From Nitratireductor sp. XY-223 (GTDB lineage: Bacteria > Pseudomonadota > Alphaproteobacteria > Rhizobiales > Rhizobiaceae), in assembly GCF_004959855.1 (NCBI RefSeq), contig NZ_SPNT01000008.1, positions 151,229 to 215,228 on the forward strand: a DNA stretch of 64,000 bases, read 5' to 3'. The translations under genes were made by a program, and so were the position numbers. Of this stretch, positions 35,681-43,465 are shown piece by piece. The notes below the pieces were generated by a model, which had not been told where the DNA came from, ran no database searches, and saw only the letters and a program-made list of their open reading frames with translations. Positions within the stretch are counted from its first letter, which is position 1. Each line of letters begins with the position of its first letter.

Positions 35681-36580
35681 ATGACATTTTTCGAGGCGAC
35701 CGATCCGGTCTTCAACACCTATGTGCTTGGCAATGCGCCGGTCAGGCAGCTCGAGACCGGATTCTCCTGGGTCGAGGGGCCGGTCTGGTTCGGCGATGCC
35801 GGCCAACTGCTGTTTTCCGATATTCCCAACAACCGCATTATGCGCTGGATCCCCGATGTCGGCGTGTCGGTTTTCCGGGCGCCGTCGAATTTCGCCAACG
35901 GCCACACGCGCGACCGGGAGGGGCGCCTGGTATCCTGCGAGCACGGCACGCGGCGCGTCACGCGAACCGAGCATGACGGCGCGATCACGGTCATCGCCGA
36001 CGGCTTTGACGGCAAACGGCTCAATTCGCCGAACGACGTCGTGGTCAAGTCGGACGGAACGATCTGGTTCACCGACCCGCATTACGGCATCATGACGGAC
36101 TATGAGGGCTACAAGTCCGATCAGGAGCTGCCCTGCCATGTCTATCGTGTCGATCCCGATCGCGGATCGATCGACGCGGTGCTCACCGATTTCCAGTGCC
36201 CCAACGGGCTTGCATTCTCGCCCGACGAGAGCGTCCTTTATGTTGCCGATACGGGCACCATGTTCGACCCCGAGGGGCACGGTCACATCCGCGCTTTCGG
36301 TGTCTCGGACGGCGGCCTTTCCGGCGGCGATGTCTTCCACGTTGTCGATCCCGGAAAATCCGACGGGTTCCGCGTCGACAGCGACGGCAATATCTGGACC
36401 TCCGCTGCCGATGGCGTTCATTGCATCAACCCGTCCGGAACGCTTCTTGGCAAAATCCTCGTGCCGGAACTCGTGTCCAATGTCTGTTTCGGCGGACGTG
36501 CCAAGCATCAGTTGTTCATCACGGCAACGACCAGTGTCTATTCGGTCATATTGAACCGTACGGGCGTACAGCGGCCATGA
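35681..36580 (+). CDS. SMP-30/gluconolactonase-family lactonase
   Basis: A 299-residue six-bladed propeller lactonase. The metal Glu is in FSWVEGPVWF, the Asn in LNSPNDVVVKSDGTIWFTDPHYG, and the Asp in CPNGLAFSPDESVLYVADTG. It hydrolyses sugar lactones to aldonates, probably D-glucono- or L-idonolactone here. Its stop overlaps the gnd start by ATGA. The whole gene is covered on the other strand by a long spurious frame. Confidence 0.92.
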   Translation: MTFFEATDPVFNTYVLGNAPVRQLETGFSWVEGPVWFGDAGQLLFSDIPNNRIMRWIPDVGVSVFRAPSNFANGHTRDREGRLVSCEHGTRRVTRTEHDGAITVIADGFDGKRLNSPNDVVVKSDGTIWFTDPHYGIMTDYEGYKSDQELPCHVYRVDPDRGSIDAVLTDFQCPNGLAFSPDESVLYVADTGTMFDPEGHGHIRAFGVSDGGLSGGDVFHVVDPGKSDGFRVDSDGNIWTSAADGVHCINPSGTLLGKILVPELVSNVCFGGRAKHQLFITATTSVYSVILNRTGVQRP

Positions 36581-37992
36581 GTGATCGAGCACCGCATTTC
36601 GGCCTCGTCGGCCTCGGCACCATGGGAAGCAACCTGGCGCTGAACATTGCCGAGAAGGGTTACGACATCGCCGTCTACAACCGCACCGTCGAGCGGACGC
36701 GGGCTTTCCATGCGGAGGCCGGTGAACTGGCGTCCCGGCTGGTGCCCTGCGAGACCCTGGAGGCCTTCGTTGCGGCGATCGCGCCGCCGCGCAACATAAT
36801 CCTCATGGTGCCGGCCGGGCCGGTTGTCGACGCGCACATCGAGGCCCTGCGGCCGTTGCTCGATAGCGACGACCTGATCATCGACGCGGGCAACGCGAAC
36901 TTCCGCGATACCAATCGAAGGTCGGAACAGGCCGGAAAGAGCGGCGCGCTGTTCCTCGGCATCGGCGTCTCCGGCGGCGAGGAGGGCGCCCGGCATGGAC
37001 CGTCCATCATGGGCGGTGGTCCGCGGCCCGCCTGGGACCGCGTCGCGCCCATGCTCGAGGCGATTGCCGCGAAATATGAGGGAACGCCCTGCGCCACCTG
37101 GATGGGTGAGGGCGGCGCGGGTCATTTCGTCAAGATGGTGCACAACGGCATCGAATATGCCGACATGCAGATGATCGCCGAGACCTATGGCATGATGCGC
37201 GACGGGCTCGGAAGAAGCGCCGCGGACATCGCCGGCGTTTTTGCCGCATGGAACGAGGGGCCCCTGAAATCCTATCTGATCGAGATTTCCGCCGCCGCGG
37301 CCGGCGCGATCGATCCGAAGACCGGGCTTCCCGTCCTTGACGTGATCCTCGACCGCGCCGGGCAGAAGGGCACCGGCCGCTGGACCGTGATCGAGGCCCA
37401 GCACCTGGGCACGCCGATCACGGCGATCGAAGCCGCGGTCGCGGCCCGCAACATGTCCGCCCGGCTGGAGGAGCGCCGGGCCGGCGAGTGCCTGTTCGGA
37501 CCGGCGCCGCAGCCGGTGAACCCGGAGACCATTTCCGTCGGCCTTTTGGAAAATGCGCTGCTTGCGGGCAAGATCGCCTGCTACGCGCAGGGCTTCGCCA
37601 TGCTCGGCGCAGCTTCCGGGGAATTCGGATGGTCGCTGCCGCTGCCGGATATCGCCCGCGTCTGGCGGGCGGGTTGCATCATCCGCTCGACTTTGCTGAA
37701 CGACATGGCCGAGGCGCTTGCCGCGCATGAGGACATGAACCTGATGTTCGCGCCGTTTTTTGCCGACATCCTCAAGCGCACCGGGTCGGATCTCCGGACG
37801 GCGGTCGGCGAGGCGACCAGGAGCGGCAACCCGGCTCCGGCCTTGTCGGCGGGGCTCAGCTATTTCGACATGATGCGCACCGGCCGTTCGACCGCCAATT
37901 TGATCCAGGCGCAACGGGACTTTTTCGGCGCCCACTCCTTCGAGCGGGTCGACGAGGCGGGCGCCCATCACGGCCCCTGGGGCGGCACCTGA
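36577..37992 (+). CDS. gnd: 6-phosphogluconate dehydrogenase, decarboxylating
   Basis: A 471-residue, long-form 6PGDH. The NADP loop is GLVGLGTMGSNLALNI; substrate segments are GIGVSGGEEGARHGPSIMGGG and HFVKMVHNGIEYADMQMIAE, the latter holding the catalytic Lys and the HNGIEY motif. GQKGTGRWT is present and the C terminus is NLIQAQRDFFGAHSFERVD. It converts 6-phosphogluconate to ribulose 5-phosphate and CO2, completing the gluconate route started by GntK. It is coupled to the lactonase gene by a 4-bp overlap. Confidence 0.95.
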   Translation: MSDRAPHFGLVGLGTMGSNLALNIAEKGYDIAVYNRTVERTRAFHAEAGELASRLVPCETLEAFVAAIAPPRNIILMVPAGPVVDAHIEALRPLLDSDDLIIDAGNANFRDTNRRSEQAGKSGALFLGIGVSGGEEGARHGPSIMGGGPRPAWDRVAPMLEAIAAKYEGTPCATWMGEGGAGHFVKMVHNGIEYADMQMIAETYGMMRDGLGRSAADIAGVFAAWNEGPLKSYLIEISAAAAGAIDPKTGLPVLDVILDRAGQKGTGRWTVIEAQHLGTPITAIEAAVAARNMSARLEERRAGECLFGPAPQPVNPETISVGLLENALLAGKIACYAQGFAMLGAASGEFGWSLPLPDIARVWRAGCIIRSTLLNDMAEALAAHEDMNLMFAPFFADILKRTGSDLRTAVGEATRSGNPAPALSAGLSYFDMMRTGRSTANLIQAQRDFFGAHSFERVDEAGAHHGPWGGT

Positions 37993-38008
37993 AGCGCCTT
38001 CTGTTCGG

Positions 38009-38296
38009 TCAGGCACCCTCGACGATCAGGAAATCGGCGTCCGCATTGGCCGCCCTGATCTTCTGCGCCGCCTGGTATTCGGGCGACTGGTAGCAGGCGA
38101 GCGCCGTGTCGTAGTCGCGGAATTCCACGACGACATTGCGGTCGCGGGCCACGCCCTCCGGCGCGTTGTAGCGGCCGCCGCGCACCAGGAACCGGGCGCC
38201 GAATTTCTCGAAAGCCGGTTTGGCGGCAGCCAGGTAGTCCGGATAGTTGTCGGCGTTTTTGACCGAAACGCGGACAACCCAGTATCCCTTCGTCAT
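38009..38296 (-). CDS. DUF1330 family protein
   Basis: A 95-residue ferredoxin-like-fold DUF1330 protein: KGYWVVRVSVKNADNYPDYLAAAKPAFEKFGARFLVRGG, VVVEFRDYDTALACYQSPEYQAAQ and ADADFLIVEG. No enzymatic role is established for the family. AAGGAA lies upstream of the ATG. It follows the globin gene by 33 bp on the same strand and is convergent with gnd. Confidence 0.9.
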   Translation of the reverse strand: MTKGYWVVRVSVKNADNYPDYLAAAKPAFEKFGARFLVRGGRYNAPEGVARDRNVVVEFRDYDTALACYQSPEYQAAQKIRAANADADFLIVEGA

Positions 38297-38329
38297 GGTG
38301 GATTCCTTTCCTGTTCCCGTGCGAACGGG

Positions 38330-38770
38330 TTACACGGCACGGCGCGAATCGCCATTTCGGTGCGTATTTGCACCCTTTTGCATCTGGCCGGCGATCAGTT
38401 CGTAAGCCGCGGCCCAGGCCTTGGCCGCCTCGTCCGACCAGCGCTCGCCGAGGCCCTTTTCGAGCGTCCAGATGAGCGCCTCCGCTACCACCGCGTAATG
38501 CGCCGGCTGCACGCCGTAGGCCGCATGCTTGCGCCCCAGTTCTTCCAGGTCGCGCAGCAGCGTGGTGGACGTGTTGAGGCCGGCGATGGTCGATGCCAGC
38601 GTCGCAAGCAGCTTTGCCTTCTGCGCCGACATGTCCGTTTTGGCGAACAGATCCCTCACGCCGGGGTCCAGTTCGAACAGCCGGTCGTAAAAGAGATCGG
38701 CGGCCACCTCCGCGATCGGCAGAACGTGCTGCCAGGTATCCTGGACAATTGTAATCTGGTCTCGGTTCAT
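38330..38770 (-). CDS. Single-domain bacterial globin
   Basis: A 146-residue globin-fold protein that starts ITIVQDTWQHVLPIAEVAADLFYDRLFELDPGVRDLF, as single-domain and flavohaemoglobin-type globins do. The proximal His is in LGRKHAAYGVQPAHY (about residue 81). The E-helix region reads QKAKLLATLASTIAGL; Gln is the likely distal residue, as in Vitreoscilla-type globins. It has no reductase domain. It probably binds O2 or NO. GGGAGG precedes the ATG. It is divergent from a LysR gene. Confidence 0.9.
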   Translation of the reverse strand: MNRDQITIVQDTWQHVLPIAEVAADLFYDRLFELDPGVRDLFAKTDMSAQKAKLLATLASTIAGLNTSTTLLRDLEELGRKHAAYGVQPAHYAVVAEALIWTLEKGLGERWSDEAAKAWAAAYELIAGQMQKGANTHRNGDSRRAV

Positions 38771-38886
38771 GGTGTCCTCCCATCTCGAGCTTCGGGATCG
38801 GACGTCCGACCCGGGCGCTGTATAGGTCTTTTCTGGCGTGCAAAAAAATGAATAATTAGGATGATTTCATTCTCAGGGAGAGATGG

Positions 38887-39747
38887 ATGGAACTGAGCGA
38901 TCTGAGGATATTCACCGCGGTGGTGCACGAAGGCGGTATCACCCGGGCAGCCGAGAAGCTGAACCGCGTACAGTCCAACGTCACCACGCGCATCCGCCAG
39001 CTTGAGGACAGGCTGCGGACAAGGCTGTTCGACCGGCAGGGAAAGAAACTCATCCTGACGCCGGCGGGCAGGACGCTGCTCGACTATGCCGACCGGCTGC
39101 TGGCGCTCGCCGACGAGGCGGAATCGGCGCTGCATGACAAGAACCCGCGCGGCCTGTTCCGGCTGGGATCGATGGAGAGCACGGCGGCGGTGCGGCTGCC
39201 CGGACCGCTTTCCGCCTATGCCGAGAAGTATCCCGAGGTGGTGCTCGAGATGCGTACCGGCAATCCGACGCAGCTCGCGAACGCGCTCCTGGCGGGAGAG
39301 ATCGACGCCGCCCTGGTCGCCGAACCTATCGCCGAGGCGAAGTTCGACTGGATTGTCGCGTTCGAGGAAGAGCCGGTGATCGTCACGTCCCATGACCATC
39401 CGGCCATCGATGAAAACTCACCCGTGCCGCGCACGGTGATCGTGTTCGAACACGGCTGCCCGCACCGCCGGCGGCTTGAAGAGTGGTATGCCGGTCGCAA
39501 GGACCTGCCCGAACGCACGATCGAACTTGGGTCCTACCACGCGATGCTGGGCTGCGTGCTGACCGGCATGGGCGCCGCGCTGGTGCCGCACAGCGTCATT
39601 TCCTCCTTTCCGGAAAAGGAGCGCCTGCGCGTAAACCACCTTCCGACCGGGCAGAACACGCTGCGCACGCTGATGATCTGGCCGAAGAACGTCAAATCGG
39701 CCAAGGTCGAAGCCCTGTGCGGCGTGCTGGAGGACTTGGGAAACTAG
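38887..39747 (+). CDS. LysR-family transcriptional regulator
   Basis: A 286-residue LysR regulator. The N-terminal helix-turn-helix is FTAVVHEGGITRAAEKLNRVQSNVTTRIRQLE; the usual effector-binding domain follows (LGSMESTAAVRLPGPLSAYAEKYPEVVLEMRTG). GGGAG lies 5 bp before the ATG. It is divergent from the globin-DUF1330 pair, its most likely target, and overlaps the 3' end of the LacI gene tail to tail by 4 bp. Confidence 0.93.
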   Translation: MELSDLRIFTAVVHEGGITRAAEKLNRVQSNVTTRIRQLEDRLRTRLFDRQGKKLILTPAGRTLLDYADRLLALADEAESALHDKNPRGLFRLGSMESTAAVRLPGPLSAYAEKYPEVVLEMRTGNPTQLANALLAGEIDAALVAEPIAEAKFDWIVAFEEEPVIVTSHDHPAIDENSPVPRTVIVFEHGCPHRRRLEEWYAGRKDLPERTIELGSYHAMLGCVLTGMGAALVPHSVISSFPEKERLRVNHLPTGQNTLRTLMIWPKNVKSAKVEALCGVLEDLGN

Positions 39748-40760
39748 ACCGTGTTGCCGGGAACTAGCCGGGTCGGCGCGACGATGACGTCGTCCACCGG
39801 TTCACCGCGAATGCGCGAGATCAGCGCCTCGGCGGCGGATTTGCCGAGGCTTTGCGTGCCGACCGCCGTTGTCGTCAGCCGCTGCGGTATGACCGAGGCG
39901 ACCTCCATGCTGCCCCAGCCCGCAATGCCGACATCTCCTGGGATGTCGATGCCCTTCGACTGGCAATAGAACATGCCGCCGATCGCCATGGCATCGTCCT
40001 GGAAGTAGATCGCGTCGATATCGCCGGCCCGGTTGAGAACCGTCTCCGTGCCGTAGAACCCGGCATAAAATCCCGGCCGGTCGATCAGCACCTCTTTGGT
40101 CGCGAGCGGCCGATCCGATGCGCGCAAGGCTTCCTCGAAACCTTCGAGCCGCGCGGCGCCCATGCCCGGCGCATTGGCTTCCGCGCCCACATAGCCGATC
40201 CGGCGCCGCCCTTTCGAGAGCATGTATTGGCCCATCTCGCGCCCGCAGTCGTAATGGTTGAAGCCGACGGAGATGTCGAGCGGGCTGGTGTTGAGGTTCC
40301 AGATCTCGACGATCGGAACCGCCTGTGCCTTCAACAGCTCGATCGTCGCCGTCGTGTGGGTGCGGCCGCTGATGATCACCCCGGCCGGCCGCCATGACAG
40401 AATGTTGCGCACCCAGGCCTCTTCCGCCTCCGGCTCGTTTTCGTGCGAACCGATGATCGTCTGGTATCCGAAGCGGGAAAAGGCGTGGTTGATGCTGTCG
40501 AGCACGGTTCCGTAAAGCGTGCTCGAAAGATGCGGTACGCACACGCCGACAATGGTCGATGTCTGCTCCGAGCCGAAGGCGGCGGCGATACGGTTCGGAA
40601 CGTAGCCGAGCCGCTCGACCTCGCGCATCACCCGGTCGCGCGTTTCGGCGGAAAAACCGCTCGCATTGCGCAGGACGCGCGAGGCGGTCATCTTGGAAAC
40701 ACCGGCCGCCTTGGCGACTTCCGCAAGGCTCACACCGCTTCGTTTATGGCTCTTCGACAC
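39744..40760 (-). CDS. LacI-family, GntR (gluconate)-type transcriptional regulator
   Basis: A 338-residue LacI regulator with helix-turn-helix SLAEVAKAAGVSKMTASRVLRN (residues 11-32) and effector segments of the GntR type (VPIVEIWNLNTSPLDISVGFNHYDCGREM, IAGWGSMEVASVIPQRLTTT). It is divergent from a CUT2 transporter and separated from it by two GTTA-type palindromes. Since sites of the known GntR/IdnR form occur at four promoters, this protein is the best candidate for the repressor of the idonate/gluconate regulon, probably with autoregulation. The paired LacI genes at 23492-25614 are alternatives. Confidence 0.9.
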   Translation of the reverse strand: MSKSHKRSGVSLAEVAKAAGVSKMTASRVLRNASGFSAETRDRVMREVERLGYVPNRIAAAFGSEQTSTIVGVCVPHLSSTLYGTVLDSINHAFSRFGYQTIIGSHENEPEAEEAWVRNILSWRPAGVIISGRTHTTATIELLKAQAVPIVEIWNLNTSPLDISVGFNHYDCGREMGQYMLSKGRRRIGYVGAEANAPGMGAARLEGFEEALRASDRPLATKEVLIDRPGFYAGFYGTETVLNRAGDIDAIYFQDDAMAIGGMFYCQSKGIDIPGDVGIAGWGSMEVASVIPQRLTTTAVGTQSLGKSAAEALISRIRGEPVDDVIVAPTRLVPGNTV

Positions 40761-40788
40761 CTGCTGTTCCCGAATTGTCGACGTTTAA

Positions 40789-40800
40789 GTTATCGATAAC
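40789..40800. promoter_or_regulatory. GntR/IdnR-type operator at the regulator promoter
   Basis: GTTATCGATAAC is a perfect 12-bp palindrome inside AAGTTATCGATAACAT, which differs from the 33149 site at one base. It lies 28 bp upstream of the LacI start, a good place for autoregulation. Confidence 0.78.
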
Positions 40801-40845
40801 ATTCTGCTTGACTCGCATCCGAGGTGCAACATATGCTGCCATTGA

Positions 40846-40857
40846 GTTACCGGTAAC
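40846..40857. promoter_or_regulatory. GntR/IdnR-type operator upstream of the CUT2 transporter
   Basis: GTTACCGGTAAC is a perfect 12-bp palindrome with the CCGG centre seen in E. coli-type GntR sites. It lies 38 bp upstream of the ATG at 40896 and 57 bp from the site at 40789, a spacing that would allow cooperative or looped binding. Confidence 0.72.
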
Positions 40858-40895
40858 GCAACCAAAAAAGTGCGCTGCCGGCGGGGAGGAGCGCT

Positions 40896-42431
40896 ATGGC
40901 CGTCGATTCGCGCAGCGGTTTGTTTTTCGACAATGTCGTCAAAACCTTTGGCGGCACGCATGCGCTGCGCGGCGTTTCGATGCATGTCGACCGTGGCGAG
41001 ATCGTCGCACTGCTCGGCGAGAACGGCGCCGGCAAATCGACCCTGATCAAGGTACTCGGCGGCATTCACAAGGCCGACAGCGGCGGCGTCTATATCGACG
41101 GTGAGGTCTATGCGCACGCACCGGGCCGCGTCGACCACCGCCAGGCGGTCGCTTTTATCCACCAGGATCTCGGCCTCATCGAATGGATGACGATCGCCGA
41201 GAACATGGCCCTGGCGCAGGGCTACGCGCGCAGGGGCGGGCTGATCAACTGGTCCGCAGCAGATGAGCGTGCAGCCGAGGCACTGCAGAAGGTCGACTGC
41301 GATTTCGACCCGACGACCCGTATTTCCGATCTCAGCCGGACGGAAAAATCGCTCGTGGCGATCGCCCGCGCCCTGGCGGTCGAATGCGACTACCTTGTTC
41401 TCGACGAACCGACGGCCAGCCTTCCGGCTGACGAAGTGGAACGCCTGTTTGCCGCGCTGCGCCCGCTGAAGGAAAAGGGTGTCGGCATGATCTACGTGTC
41501 GCACCGCCTCGACGAGATCTTCAAGATCGCCGACCGGGTATCCGTCCTGCGCGACGGGATGATGGTCGGCATGCGCGACATCGCCCACACCACGCCCGAG
41601 GAACTGGTCAGCCTGATCGTCGGCAAACGGACCCGCGAGGTGGACCGCCCGGACAGCGGCGACGGATCGGCGATCCTGTCGGTCCGCGATCTGCGAACCG
41701 AGACCGTCGGTCCCGCAAGCTTCGAGGTCCATGAAGGCGAGATCGTCGGGCTTGTCGGCCTGCGCGGGGCCGGTCACGAGGATATCGGCCGCAGCCTCTT
41801 TGGCGAGACGGAGCACTTTGGAGAGGTTCAGCTCGGCGGTGCCGCGCCGGATCTTTCCTCGCCGCGCACGGCCATGCAATCCGGCATCGGGCTCGTTGCC
41901 CGTGACCGCGTCGTCGAATCCATCGCGCCGGCGCTCACCATCCGCGAGAACGCCTATCTCAATCCTGAAGTCACGGGCAGGGGGCTGTTCTCCTTCAAGT
42001 CCGTCGGAGACGAGGACGCCGACACGATCGCCCTTGGGCAAAGCCTCGGCCTCAGCCCCAACGATCCGACCCTGGCCATCGAAGCGCTTTCCGGCGGCAA
42101 TCAGCAGAAGGTTGTGGTCGGACGCTGGCTTGCGGCGAACCGCAGGATGCTGATCGCAGAAGATCCGACGGCCGGCGTCGATGTCGGCGCCAAGGCCGAG
42201 ATCTACGCGCTGCTATTCGATGCGGTCTCGCGCGGCATGGCCGTTCTCGTCGTTTCCACCGATTTCGAGGAAGTGGCGGCCATCTGTCACCGGGCGATCG
42301 TGTTCAGTCGCGGCCACGTCGTCACCGAGCTGTCCGGCGTCGGTCTTTCCACCGAGACACTGATCCAGGCGGCATCCGCCGGCGAGGCCGAGGATGCCAT
42401 TGGCGAAAGGGTCAACCATGCAGTCAATTGA
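40896..42431 (+). CDS. CUT2 sugar ABC transporter ATP-binding protein (RbsA-like, two-domain)
   Basis: A 511-residue double ATPase. The N-terminal half has Walker A GENGAGKST, the diverged signature LSRTEKSLVAIARAL and Walker B YLVLDEPTASL. The C-terminal half has GLRGAGHEDIGRSLFG (degenerate P-loop, normal here), LSGGNQQKVVVGRWL and MLIAEDPTAGVD. GGGGAGGAG precedes the ATG. It leads an ATPase-permease-receptor operon in the GntR-type regulon. The substrate is likely a hexonate, ketohexonate or related sugar. Confidence 0.93.
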   Translation: MAVDSRSGLFFDNVVKTFGGTHALRGVSMHVDRGEIVALLGENGAGKSTLIKVLGGIHKADSGGVYIDGEVYAHAPGRVDHRQAVAFIHQDLGLIEWMTIAENMALAQGYARRGGLINWSAADERAAEALQKVDCDFDPTTRISDLSRTEKSLVAIARALAVECDYLVLDEPTASLPADEVERLFAALRPLKEKGVGMIYVSHRLDEIFKIADRVSVLRDGMMVGMRDIAHTTPEELVSLIVGKRTREVDRPDSGDGSAILSVRDLRTETVGPASFEVHEGEIVGLVGLRGAGHEDIGRSLFGETEHFGEVQLGGAAPDLSSPRTAMQSGIGLVARDRVVESIAPALTIRENAYLNPEVTGRGLFSFKSVGDEDADTIALGQSLGLSPNDPTLAIEALSGGNQQKVVVGRWLAANRRMLIAEDPTAGVDVGAKAEIYALLFDAVSRGMAVLVVSTDFEEVAAICHRAIVFSRGHVVTELSGVGLSTETLIQAASAGEAEDAIGERVNHAVN

Positions 42432-43440
42432 ATCAAACGCCCTCGAGCCGACCCGTGCCGAGATGAAGGAACTGTCGCTGACGGCCAAATTGATACGGCT
42501 GGCCCCGGTCTACGGCCTCGTGCTTTTGACCCTCGGTCTCATCATCCTGTTCTCGATCCTCTTGCCGGATACGTTTCCGACCCTTTTGAACCTGCGCGCG
42601 ATTATCTCCGACAAGGCGATCATCGCGCTGCTGAGCCTCGCGGCGATGATCCCGATGGCGGCGGGCCGCATCGACCTAACGGTCGGCTACGGCATCGTTT
42701 TGTGGCATATCCTTGCCATATCGCTGCAGACGATGTTCGGCATTCCTTGGCCGATTGCCGTCCTCATCGTGCTGTGCCTTGGCGCCTTCGTCGGCTTCCT
42801 CAACGGCATTCTCGTTGAAATCGCCAAGATCGACGCCTTTATCGCAACGCTGGGCACCGGGACGGTGCTTTATGCGCTGGCGCTCTGGCACACGGGCGGA
42901 CGACAGGTGGTGGGCGTTTTGCCCGAAGGTTTTTATGCCGTGAACGGCACGTTCCTGTTCGGTCTGCCGATCACCGGCTACTACGTGCTGGCAATCACCG
43001 TCGCCATGTGGCTGCTGCTCGAATACACGCCCATCGGCCGCTATCTCTACGCCATCGGCGCCAATCCGCGGGCCGCCGAGCTCAACGGCATTCCGACGCG
43101 CAAATTCGTGGTCGGCGCCTTCATTTCATCGGGTCTCATGACCGCGCTTGCCGGTGTCATCCTGGCCTCCAAGCTGCGCATCGGCCAGGCGAGCGTCGGC
43201 CTTGAATACCTGCTGCCGGCGCTGGTCGGCGCCTTCCTCGGCTCGACCACGATCAAGCCGGGCCGGGTCAACGTGTGGGGCACCATTGTCGGCGTCGCGA
43301 TCCTGGCGGTCGGCATCTCCGGCATTCAACAGTTCGGGGGCTCGTTCTGGGTCGAGCCCATGTTCAACGGCGTGACATTGCTCGTTGCCATCGGCATTGC
43401 CGGTTATGCGCAGCGCCGCAAGGGCGCGTCCCGAAAATAA
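42418..43440 (+). CDS. CUT2 sugar ABC transporter permease (RbsC-like)
   Basis: A 340-residue permease with 8-10 helices and the RbsC-type segments MAAGRIDLTVGYGIVLWHILA, IDAFIATLGTGTVLYALAL and ALVGAFLGSTTIKPGRVNVWG. The ATG at 42418 has GAAAGGG 6 bp upstream; the start at 42394 lies deeper in the ATPase gene and lacks this. It overlaps the ATPase gene by 14 bp. As the only permease gene, it probably acts as a homodimer. Confidence 0.92.
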   Translation: MQSIESNALEPTRAEMKELSLTAKLIRLAPVYGLVLLTLGLIILFSILLPDTFPTLLNLRAIISDKAIIALLSLAAMIPMAAGRIDLTVGYGIVLWHILAISLQTMFGIPWPIAVLIVLCLGAFVGFLNGILVEIAKIDAFIATLGTGTVLYALALWHTGGRQVVGVLPEGFYAVNGTFLFGLPITGYYVLAITVAMWLLLEYTPIGRYLYAIGANPRAAELNGIPTRKFVVGAFISSGLMTALAGVILASKLRIGQASVGLEYLLPALVGAFLGSTTIKPGRVNVWGTIVGVAILAVGISGIQQFGGSFWVEPMFNGVTLLVAIGIAGYAQRRKGASRK

Positions 43441-43465
43441 CGCAACACCGCTCAGGGAGGAAAAC

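Noticed and set aside
35615..36592. Upstream part of a 466-codon leftward frame that contains the GlcG-like gene
   Set aside because: Only the last 140 codons have family motifs. The upstream part is antisense to the lactonase gene and would run through the operator.
36538..38016. 492-codon leftward frame opposite gnd
   Set aside because: Shadow frame; gnd on the plus strand is complete and coupled to the lactonase gene.
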